A stretch of DNA of 64,000 nt, from NCBI RefSeq assembly GCF_001428255.1, contig NZ_LMRW01000027.1, positions 164,119-228,118 on the forward strand. Direction: 5' to 3'. Under the pieces are notes generated by a model. That model saw only the letters and a list, made by a program, of their open reading frames with translations. It searched no databases and had not been told where the DNA came from. This stretch comes from Agromyces sp. Soil535 (GTDB lineage Bacteria > Actinomycetota > Actinomycetes > Actinomycetales > Microbacteriaceae). A program made the translations under genes and the position numbers. Positions 42,996-50,531 of the stretch are shown here, in pieces; position 1 is the stretch's first letter, and every line of letters starts with the position of its first letter.

Positions 42996-44155
42996 GGGTC
43001 GTCGCCGGTCGGAGGTGCCGCGTCGCCCCAGTCGCTGAGGTCGAGCGGGATGGGGGCGGTGGCATCCATCGGCAGCGGCGGACGCTCGCCCGCCTCCCGC
43101 CGCTCGAGCTCGGAGAAGTCGTAGCTGTCCGTCAGCAGCATGCCGCCTTCGCGGGGCAGTCGGTTGCGCGGAGTGTCGTCGAGCATGCGCTCGACGTCGC
43201 CGACCGTGAGGATCGGACCGGTCTCGGGTGACAGCGGTTCGCTCGAGCGGTCGTGCACGCTCGCGGCGAGCCCGTCGAGCAATGAGACGGCGTCGTCGAC
43301 GATCGCCCGGTCGTGCTGCTCGATGCCGTGCAGGAGCCAGCGCGCGAGCTCGAGCTCCCCGTAGAGCAGTGCCCGCTGCGGGAGGTGCTCGTCGGAGGCG
43401 CCGCCGCGGCCCTCGAGGTACGCGTCGAGCGCGACCTCCGCGGACGCGCCGCGCGAGGTCAGCAGCCAGTGCAGGTCACGCGCCGGGTCGCCGACCGCGA
43501 GCGCCGACCAACCGACGATCGCGCTCACGACGTCGCCCTCGACGAGGATCGAGTCCGCGGTGAGGGCGCCGTTGACCACGGTCGGACGGAACCGCCAGAG
43601 CGACTCGTCGTCGGTCGCCTGCTCCCATCGACGCAGGATCGCGGCGGGGAGGTGGCCGGTGTCGGCGGCGCGGCCGATCACCTCGACGGCCCCGTCGCGT
43701 GCATCGTCGGCCGACTCCCGGGGAAGCCCGGCGTCGCCGACGAACCCGCTCGGCAGCGTGTGCACGGCCGCGATCGCGCTGCCGACCGCGGTTGCGCGCG
43801 CCGGATGCTCGGTGAGCTCGTCGGCCGTCTGCACCGCACCGGGGAGGAACTCCGTGACGATCGCCCGAGTGCCGTCGATGGGCGCCTGACCGACGAAGCC
43901 GGGCACCCGGAACGGCAGGCGGGAGCGGATGCCGGGCGTCATCGCGCGGATCGCGACGAGATCGGCGGACTGCTCCGTCTCCGCGCTCTGCGATCGGGGA
44001 GCGCGGATGACGAGGCGGCGGCCGTCGACGGAATGGAGCTCGACGGCGTCGTACCCCCCGTTGCTGCGGCGCGTATGCGTCCGGGCCGCGCGCACCTCGA
44101 GTCCGGGCACCGCCGCCGTGGCCAACGCGGCTAGAGTGAGAGGGGGTCTGGCCAT
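42920..44155 (-). CDS. Phosphotransferase-fold pseudokinase (APH family)
   Basis: A 411-residue protein with the aminoglycoside/macrolide phosphotransferase fold. The catalytic loop that should read HGDxxxxN is NGALTADS (195-202): His to Asn, Asp to Ala and Asn to Ser. The metal-binding IDW Asp is Gly215 (IVGWS). GDPARDL (222-228) is retained. All catalytic and Mg-binding positions are lost, so it is probably a regulatory or binding protein rather than a resistance kinase. The C-terminal 110 residues are acidic and Pro-rich. TAAGCT six bases before the ATG fixes 44155 as start. Its 3' end overlaps adnB. Confidence 0.85.
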   Translation of the reverse strand: MARPPLTLAALATAAVPGLEVRAARTHTRRSNGGYDAVELHSVDGRRLVIRAPRSQSAETEQSADLVAIRAMTPGIRSRLPFRVPGFVGQAPIDGTRAIVTEFLPGAVQTADELTEHPARATAVGSAIAAVHTLPSGFVGDAGLPRESADDARDGAVEVIGRAADTGHLPAAILRRWEQATDDESLWRFRPTVVNGALTADSILVEGDVVSAIVGWSALAVGDPARDLHWLLTSRGASAEVALDAYLEGRGGASDEHLPQRALLYGELELARWLLHGIEQHDRAIVDDAVSLLDGLAASVHDRSSEPLSPETGPILTVGDVERMLDDTPRNRLPREGGMLLTDSYDFSELERREAGERPPLPMDATAPIPLDLSDWGDAAPPTGDDPQPTTGTEGAGAATDAHERRNAASS

Positions 44156-44161
44156 GGGCAC

Positions 44162-44167
44162 AGCTTA
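44162..44167 (-). promoter_or_regulatory. -10 box TAAGCT, leaderless start for the pseudokinase gene
   Basis: On the minus strand TAAGCT (44167-44162) is followed by six bases and ATG at 44155. This argues against the in-frame ATG at 44161, which lies inside the gap. Confidence 0.55.
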
Positions 44168-44243
44168 AGCAGGCGAATCCGCCGCGCGGGCGACCGCCAC
44201 GCCTTCCCGCCGACTCCGCCCTGAAGCGCAGAGAGGTGGCCCA

Positions 44244-45242
44244 GTGCGCGAACCGACAGCCCCGCCGCTCGCGCGCGCCGCGCTCGACCGCGACGGCGAG
44301 GCCCGCGCCGCCGACGACTTCACGGTGCGCTTCGACGCCGATCCGGCGGCCCGCGTCATCGCGTTGCACCGGGATCGCGTCCTCCTCGCCGAGCGCATCG
44401 AGGGCTCGGCGCCGGCGATGCTGTTCCTCCGCCCGTCCGAGGTGCCATCGTCGACCCTGCGCTGCTACCTCGGTCGCACCGTGGCGAGCGCCGGCATGGA
44501 CGACGTCGACGACGTCGCCGAGGCCGCCGAACTGCCACCCGGCACCCCCGTCGAGGTGCGCGTGTTCGATGCGGATGCCGCCGCGCTCATCGAACCGGAG
44601 GAGGCACGCTGGGCGGGCCTCCGCTCGGCGGCCTCCGTGCTCGGCGACCGTGACGCCGGCCTGTTCACCCAGGCGCTCGCCCTGGCCAACTGGCATTCGG
44701 TCGCGCCCTTCTGCCCACGATGCGGCGCGACGACGACCGTGGTGCAGGCGGGGTGGGCCCGTCGGTGCGACCGCGAGGGCAACCTGCTGTTCCCGCGCAC
44801 GGACCCCGCGGTGATCGTGCTCGTCACCGACGACGACGACCGCGTGCTGCTCGGCTCGAACGCGCTGTGGGAGCAGCACCGCTTCTCGCTGCTCGCCGGA
44901 TTCGTCGAGCCGGGCGAGTCGCTCGAGGCCGCCGTCGTCCGCGAGATCGGCGAGGAGGCGGGTGTGCACGTCGACCGCGTCGCGTACGGCGGGTCGCAGC
45001 CGTGGCCGTTCCCGGCCAGCCTGATGGTGGGCTTCACCGCCCGCGTCGCCGACGGCACCGTGCCGTCCTCCGTCGCGCCCGACGGCGTGGAGATCCTGGA
45101 GCTCCGGTGGTTCTCGAGGGCCGACCTGACGGCGGCGGTCGAGGAGATCGCGCTGCCCGGCGGCACCTCGATCGCCCGCTGGATGCTCGAGCGGTGGTAC
45201 GGCGGTCCGATTCCCGAGTCGCAACCGTGGACGACGACGTGA
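44244..45242 (+). CDS. nudC: NADH pyrophosphatase / RNA deNADding hydrolase NudC
   Basis: A 332-residue Nudix hydrolase cleaving NAD(H), and in E. coli the NAD cap of RNA. A zinc-type FCPRCG is followed by a third Cys (RRCDREG), while the usual fourth Cys is absent. The Nudix box runs from GFVEPGES to REIGEEAGV (about residues 219-241), and the NADH-specific SQPWPFPASL follows directly. GTG start. It lies between adnAB and a UvrD2-like helicase, with its stop overlapping the latter by 4 bases, as in mycobacteria. Confidence 0.92.
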   Translation: MREPTAPPLARAALDRDGEARAADDFTVRFDADPAARVIALHRDRVLLAERIEGSAPAMLFLRPSEVPSSTLRCYLGRTVASAGMDDVDDVAEAAELPPGTPVEVRVFDADAAALIEPEEARWAGLRSAASVLGDRDAGLFTQALALANWHSVAPFCPRCGATTTVVQAGWARRCDREGNLLFPRTDPAVIVLVTDDDDRVLLGSNALWEQHRFSLLAGFVEPGESLEAAVVREIGEEAGVHVDRVAYGGSQPWPFPASLMVGFTARVADGTVPSSVAPDGVEILELRWFSRADLTAAVEEIALPGGTSIARWMLERWYGGPIPESQPWTTT

Positions 45243-46999
45243 CCGCGGCATCCGACCCGCTGCTCGCGGCGCTCGATGACGACCAGCGGGTCGCGGCCGA
45301 GGCGCTCATCGGCCCGGTGTGCGTGCTCGCCGGCGCGGGCACGGGCAAGACGCGCGCGATCACCCACCGCATCGCGTTCGGCGTGGCATCCGGCGCGTAC
45401 GACCCTGCCCGCGTCATGGCCCTCACCTTCACGGCGCGCGCCGCGGCCGAGCTGCGTGCCAGGCTCCGCGCACTCGGTGCCGGCGCGGTGCCGGCGCGCA
45501 CGTTCCACGCCGCGGCGCTCGCGCAGCTCAACCACTTCTGGCCCCTCGTCGTCGGTGGTTCCGCGCCGCGCGTGCTGGAGTACAAGGGCCGCCTGCTCGG
45601 CGAGGCGGCCGAGCGGCTGCGCCTCCGGGTCGACGTCCCCACGCTGCGGGACGTCGCGTCGGAGATCGAGTGGCGCAAGGTGAGCGCGGTCGGCATGGAC
45701 GAGTACGAGCTGCGGCTCGCGGCTCGCGGGGCGCCCGGCGACCTCACCGCAGCTCAGGTGCTCGGCCTCGTCGCGGGCTACGAGCAGCTGAAGGACGAGC
45801 GGCGCATGCTCGACTTCGAGGACGTGCTGCTCGCGATCGCGGGCATGATCGAGTCGGAACCGTCGGTCGCGATGCACGTGCGGGAGAGTTATCGGCACTT
45901 CGTGGTCGACGAATACCAGGATGTCTCGCCGGCCCAGCAGCAGCTGCTCGACCTCTGGCTCGGAAGCCGCCGCGACGTCTGCGTCGTCGGCGACGCGAGC
46001 CAGACGATCTACTCATTCGCCGGGGCGACTCCCGAGTACCTCCTGGGCTTCGCGCGGCGCTACGAGGATGCGACCGTCGTGCGACTCGAGCGCAACTACC
46101 GGTCGACGGCCGAGATCATCGGCGTCGCGAACCGCCTCATGCGCGGTCGGGCGGGCGCGCTGCAGCTCGAGGCGGTGTCGGGCCCGAGCGCGGCATCCGC
46201 CGACCCGGGCGTCGAACCGGTCGTGCACGAGTACGCCGACGAGCTCGCCGAGGCGAGGGGCGCAGCGACCCGCATCCGGGATCGCATCGACGCGGGCGTG
46301 CCGCCCGAGAAGATCGCCGTGCTCATGCGCGTGAACTCGCAGTCGGCGAACCTGGAGCGTGCGCTCGAGGAGGTCGGCGTGAGTTCGCGCGTACGCGGTG
46401 CGGCGCGGTTCTTCGACCAGCCCGAGGTGCGGGAGGCCGTGCACGCGCTGCGCGCTGCGGCGCTCACCATCGCGGGGGAGCCGCTCTTCAAGTCGGTGAG
46501 CGACGTGCTGCGCTCGCTCGGCTGGACGATGCAGCCGCCCGATGGACCGGGTGCGGTCCGCGCACGATGGGAGTCGCTCAACGCGATCGCCAGGCTCGTC
46601 GACGACGCGCCTGAGGGCACGACCTTCCGCGCGTTCGCCGACGAGCTCCGTGCCCGCGCCGAGGCGCAGCACGAGCCCACAGTGTCGGCGGTGACGCTCG
46701 CGACCCTGCACTCGGCGAAGGGCCTCGAGTGGGACGAGGTGCACATCGTCGGCCTCACCGAGGGCATGCTCCCGATCGCGTACGCGAAGGGGTTCGACGC
46801 GATCGACGAGGAGCGCCGACTGCTCTACGTGGGCATCACGAGGGCACGGCGCCGGCTGTCGCTGAGCTGGTCCCGGACCGGCGGCGCGCATCGAGGGGAA
46901 CGGGAGCCGTCGCGGTTCCTCCGGGAGCTCGACAGCCGCACTCGGGATGCGACTCGTGCCGGCGTCGGCGCGGGAGGCCGCCCGGCCGTTCGCGCCTGA
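45239..46999 (+). CDS. UvrD2-like superfamily 1 helicase without HRDC domain
   Basis: A 586-residue SF1A helicase: GAGTGKT (32-38), LTFTARAAAELRARL, DEYQDV near 224, VGDASQTIYSFAG, LERNYRS, LHSAKGLEWDEV and YVGITRARRRL. It ends soon after motif VI. Mycobacterial UvrD2, which sits at the equivalent place, carries a Cys cluster and HRDC domain beyond this point; neither is present here. The GTG at 45239 overlaps the nudC stop. The 3' end overlaps the convergent downstream gene by 164 bases. Confidence 0.88.
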   Translation: MTAASDPLLAALDDDQRVAAEALIGPVCVLAGAGTGKTRAITHRIAFGVASGAYDPARVMALTFTARAAAELRARLRALGAGAVPARTFHAAALAQLNHFWPLVVGGSAPRVLEYKGRLLGEAAERLRLRVDVPTLRDVASEIEWRKVSAVGMDEYELRLAARGAPGDLTAAQVLGLVAGYEQLKDERRMLDFEDVLLAIAGMIESEPSVAMHVRESYRHFVVDEYQDVSPAQQQLLDLWLGSRRDVCVVGDASQTIYSFAGATPEYLLGFARRYEDATVVRLERNYRSTAEIIGVANRLMRGRAGALQLEAVSGPSAASADPGVEPVVHEYADELAEARGAATRIRDRIDAGVPPEKIAVLMRVNSQSANLERALEEVGVSSRVRGAARFFDQPEVREAVHALRAAALTIAGEPLFKSVSDVLRSLGWTMQPPDGPGAVRARWESLNAIARLVDDAPEGTTFRAFADELRARAEAQHEPTVSAVTLATLHSAKGLEWDEVHIVGLTEGMLPIAYAKGFDAIDEERRLLYVGITRARRRLSLSWSRTGGAHRGEREPSRFLRELDSRTRDATRAGVGAGGRPAVRA

Positions 47000-47768
47000 G
47001 CGTCAGCGACGCGTCCCTGAGCGCCATCGAGCCGTGCCGGAGGCGGTCGTCGACGACCGCGATCGCCAGCGCCGCGGCCTCGATCCAGCCCCGGACTGTG
47101 CGGGTCGACGCGGGGCGGCCGGCGAGCTGGGCGGCGATCACCGGCCACGCCGGATCGTGGTCGCGTCGGGCGAGGTCCAGGCACCGGAGGCAAGGCCCGT
47201 CGCCGGGTTCCACGAGCGGTCCGACCCGCGCGCCGACGTCGTCGAACACGACCGCCAGGTGGGGCACGTCGCGGCGGAGCCAGGGCAGGTGACGGGCGGG
47301 CGGCACGACCCAGTCGGCGCCGACCACGGCGAGGTCGACGCGGTCGGCCTCGGGAAGGCGCTCGAGGGACGCCTCGTCAGCTCGTGATCGGAGGTCGACG
47401 ACGTCGTGGCCGAGCGCGGCGAGGTCGGCGGCGAGGCGCACGCCGATGGACCCGGGGGCGTCGACCGCGACCCGGTGCACCTCGCGGCGCACCACTGCGC
47501 CGGAGGGGCCGGGCGACGCGGCGTACGACGGATCGAACGCCGGCTCGATGGCGGCGAGGAGTCGCCGGACGCGATCAGGGGTGCCGTCGAGCCCTGCGCC
47601 GATGGTGGTCAGCGTCTCGATGCTCGCGCCGTGCCGCAGCGCGGCGATGAGTCCGGTCTCGAGGTCGCCGGCGTCACGCAGCACGACGCGGGGGGTCGCC
47701 GCGCCGAGTTGCAGGTCGGTCGGCGTGCGCCACACGAGGGGGAGTGCGGGGTCGATGCGCGGGGCCAT
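46836..47768 (-). CDS. TOMM cyclodehydratase/E1-like zinc-site protein of unknown role
   Basis: A 310-residue protein. The middle region (SIGVRLAADLAALGHDVVDL, then VDLAVVGADW and HLAVVFDDVGARVGPLV) resembles the ThiF/E1-like domain of TOMM leader-binding and cyclodehydratase proteins. GPCLRCLDLARRDHDP supplies Cys193/Cys196 and HPECGC supplies Cys277/Cys279, a likely structural zinc site. No peptide precursor or partner cyclodehydratase is nearby. The final 54 codons, including CGC, overlap the helicase gene on the other strand. Start ATG 47768 is preferred to 47807. Confidence 0.72.
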   Translation of the reverse strand: MAPRIDPALPLVWRTPTDLQLGAATPRVVLRDAGDLETGLIAALRHGASIETLTTIGAGLDGTPDRVRRLLAAIEPAFDPSYAASPGPSGAVVRREVHRVAVDAPGSIGVRLAADLAALGHDVVDLRSRADEASLERLPEADRVDLAVVGADWVVPPARHLPWLRRDVPHLAVVFDDVGARVGPLVEPGDGPCLRCLDLARRDHDPAWPVIAAQLAGRPASTRTVRGWIEAAALAIAVVDDRLRHGSMALRDASLTLRRERPGGLPRRRRHESHPECGCRAPGGTATAPVPLDARRRSGTSSATAGAVPS

Positions 47769-47819
47769 GCCGAGAGCATGCCCGAGTCGGATGCCGCGTC
47801 GCGGCATCCGTCCACAGGC

Positions 47820-49196
47820 TCAGGCCTTCGGCTCCTCGCCGTCCTCGCCGGGCGCGGCTGGCGTCTCACCGCGCAGGAGCTGCTCGAGCGCCTGGTCGAA
47901 CTCCTCGTCGGCCGAGGTCTCGGCCGTGTCGGCGCCCGTGAGCCGCGCGATGAGGGCGCTCGGGTCGTCGAGGTCGGCCGCGGTCGGCAGCAGGTCGGGG
48001 TGCGCCCACAACGCGTCGCGCGCCTCGACGCCGACCGCATGGGTCACCGCGCGCCACATCGCCGCCGCCTCGCGGAGGCGCCGGGGGCGCAGCTCGAGGC
48101 CCACGAGGGTCGCGAAGGCGGACTCGGCGGGGCCGCCCGACGCGCGCCGCCTGCGGATCGACTCGGCGATCGCGTCCGACCTGGGCAGGCGCTCGGTCGC
48201 GTCGGCCGTGACGGCGTCGACCCAGCCCTCGACGAGGGCGAGCATGGTCTCGAGGCGCCCGAGGGCGGCCTCCTGCGCCTCGCTCTTCGGCCGGATGAGC
48301 GCACCGTTCACGACGGCGTCGCGCAACTCGTCGGTGTTCGACGGGTCGAAGCCCTCTGCGAGCTGCTCGAGGCGGTCGGTGTCGATGTCGATGCCGCGGG
48401 CGAACGCCGTGATCGCGGTGATCAGGTGCAGGCGGAGCCAGCGCGCGTGGCGGAAGAGCCTGGCGTGCGCGAGCTCCCGCACGCTCAGGTACAGCTCGAC
48501 CTGGTCGGTGGGGATGTCGAGGCCGTCGCCGAACTCCGCGACGTTCTGCGGCAGCAGCGCCGCTCGTCCGTCGGCCTGCAGCGGGATGCCGATGTCGCCG
48601 CCCGACACGACCTCGGTCGCGAGCTGGCCGACGACCTGTCCGAGCTGCATCGCGAACAGCGCCCCGCCGATGCCGCGCATCATCCGGCTCGCGCCCTGGA
48701 TCATCGAACGCAACTCCTCGGGCGCCTGCTCGCTCATGACGCGCGTGAGGGAGTCCGAGATGCTGAGCGCGACCGGCTCGGCGAGCTGCGACCACACGGG
48801 CATGGTGGCCGCCACCCAGCTGCGCCGGGTGAGCAGCTCGGGCGTCTCGGGGAGTGCGGAGAAGTCCACGACCTCGTCGAGCCACAGCGACGCGACCTGC
48901 AGTGCCTGGTCGAGGCGCGCACGCTCCTCGGGGGTGAGCTGCCGCTGGCCGGATGCCGCCCGCTCCTCGCCCTGGCGCAGTGCGAGGCTCCAGTCGATGC
49001 CGTCGCCGCCGCGGTTCATGGCCTGCTGCAGCTGGCCGAAGAGGGCGGCGAGGCTCGCCGGGTCGTTCGGCAGACCCGCGGCGCCCGCGAGCCGCGACGG
49101 ATCGATCCCGCCGGACCCCGAGAGGAGCTCGCGGAGCATCTCGCGGAACTCGTCTTCCGGGTTCCGGTCGTCGGGCTCGTCGTTCCCATCGGCCAC
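47820..49196 (-). CDS. DUF2342 zinc-dependent metalloprotease-family protein
   Basis: A 458-residue protein of the actinobacterial zincin-like DUF2342 family (also called F420 biosynthesis associated). The conserved block VRELAHARLFRHARWLR region lies near residue 240; HARLF takes the place of a classical HExxH, and WVDAVTADA follows further on. Proteolysis has not been shown for the family as far as I know. GGAGGT precedes the GTG start. Its place between the TOMM-like gene and the PDZ protease is conserved in mycobacteria (from memory, Rv3195). Confidence 0.85.
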   Translation of the reverse strand: MADGNDEPDDRNPEDEFREMLRELLSGSGGIDPSRLAGAAGLPNDPASLAALFGQLQQAMNRGGDGIDWSLALRQGEERAASGQRQLTPEERARLDQALQVASLWLDEVVDFSALPETPELLTRRSWVAATMPVWSQLAEPVALSISDSLTRVMSEQAPEELRSMIQGASRMMRGIGGALFAMQLGQVVGQLATEVVSGGDIGIPLQADGRAALLPQNVAEFGDGLDIPTDQVELYLSVRELAHARLFRHARWLRLHLITAITAFARGIDIDTDRLEQLAEGFDPSNTDELRDAVVNGALIRPKSEAQEAALGRLETMLALVEGWVDAVTADATERLPRSDAIAESIRRRRASGGPAESAFATLVGLELRPRRLREAAAMWRAVTHAVGVEARDALWAHPDLLPTAADLDDPSALIARLTGADTAETSADEEFDQALEQLLRGETPAAPGEDGEEPKA

Positions 49197-49356
49197 GTGA
49201 GCCACCTCCAGTCGCGTCCCTTCAACCGTAGCCCCGGCCCACCGGCGCATGTCTGGGAAATGGCCTAGGCTGGGCCTTCCGGGTGTCCGCCCTTCGCGAA
49301 CAACGCCGGCCCCGGCGCTCGCACTCGGCGACTCGGTCGCCCGGAAGGAACCACGG

Positions 49357-50460
49357 ATGGCCCTCTTCGACGACGACCCGTCGCCGCGCCCGCAGGGTCG
49401 CTCGCGCAGGGAGCGCATCGGCTGGGCCGCGCTCACGGTCGCGGTGCTGATCGGCGTGGGCTTCGCCCTGCTCCCGTCGCCGTACGTGATCGAGCAGCCC
49501 GGGCCCGTCTACGACACGCTCGGCGTCGCGGATCACGACGACGAGGAGGTGCCCCTCATCGAGATCCCCGACGAGGAGACCTTCCCGACCGACGGCGAAC
49601 TGAACCTGCTCACCGTGACCGTGCTCGGCCGCCCGGGGAACACCCCCAACTGGCTCGAGGTGCTCGGCGCGTGGTTCGATCGCACACGATCGGCGGTCCC
49701 GGTCGAGGCGATCTTCCCGCCGGGCGTCAGCGACGCCGATCGCGACGCGCAGAACGAGGCCGCGATGGTCGACTCCCAGCAGGACGCGATCGCTGCCGCG
49801 CTGGTCGAGCTGGGCTATGAGTTCCCCAGGGAGGTGACGGTCGCCGGCATCCTCGACGACTCCCCGGCGGCGGGCGTGCTCGAGGAGGGCGACGTCATCG
49901 TCTCGGTCAACGGCGCGGCCGTGAACTCAATCGACGAGCTGCGCGCCGCGGTTCGCGAGAACGGCGCGGATGCCCCGGCGAGCCTCGAGATCGTGCGCGA
50001 CGGCGCCGAGCAGACGGTCGCCGTGACTCCGGTCGAGCGCGACGGCTCCGTCGTCATCGGCGTCGGCGTGGGCATGGAGTACGAGTTCCCGATCGACGTG
50101 GAGCTGCAGCTCGACAACGTCGGCGGCCCGAGCGCGGGCATGATGTTCGCGCTCGGCATCGTGGACAAGCTCACGCCGGGTTCGATGACGGGCGGCGAGG
50201 TCATCGCGGGCACCGGGACGATCGATTCCGCCGGCGACGTGGGTGCCATCGGCGGCGTCCGTCAGAAGCTGTGGGGCGCGGAGGACGCAGGCGCGGACTG
50301 GTTCCTCGCGCCGGCGTCGAACTGCGACGAGGTCACGGGACATGTCCCCGACGGAATCACCGTGTTCGCCGTGTCGACCCTCGACGAGGCGCGCGAGATC
50401 GTGGAGACGATCGGCGAGGGCGGCGACATTGCCGAATTCGCCTCCTGCCCGGCCTCCTGA
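49357..50460 (+). CDS. PDZ-domain Lon-like protease (YlbL family)
   Basis: A 367-residue membrane-anchored protease: a membrane helix at about residues 22-41, a PDZ domain (about 155-230) and a C-terminal S16/Lon-type domain with catalytic Ser in GGPSAGMMFALG and Lys in GGVRQKLWGA. It acts outside the membrane and probably processes or degrades membrane-associated proteins. GGAAGG precedes the ATG at 49357. A TAGGCT box at 49265-49270 gives a leader of about 80 bases. UPF0182 follows on the same strand. Confidence 0.92.
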   Translation: MALFDDDPSPRPQGRSRRERIGWAALTVAVLIGVGFALLPSPYVIEQPGPVYDTLGVADHDDEEVPLIEIPDEETFPTDGELNLLTVTVLGRPGNTPNWLEVLGAWFDRTRSAVPVEAIFPPGVSDADRDAQNEAAMVDSQQDAIAAALVELGYEFPREVTVAGILDDSPAAGVLEEGDVIVSVNGAAVNSIDELRAAVRENGADAPASLEIVRDGAEQTVAVTPVERDGSVVIGVGVGMEYEFPIDVELQLDNVGGPSAGMMFALGIVDKLTPGSMTGGEVIAGTGTIDSAGDVGAIGGVRQKLWGAEDAGADWFLAPASNCDEVTGHVPDGITVFAVSTLDEAREIVETIGEGGDIAEFASCPAS

Positions 50461-50531
50461 ACAGCCGATTCCAAGCATCGCGACCCTAGGATGGAGTCTC
50501 GATCCCACAGCGACCGAACAAGAGGCCGAGA

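Noticed and set aside
42920..44155. Aminoglycoside or macrolide resistance kinase
   Set aside because: HGD, the catalytic Asn and the IDW Asp are all substituted, so phosphotransfer is very unlikely.
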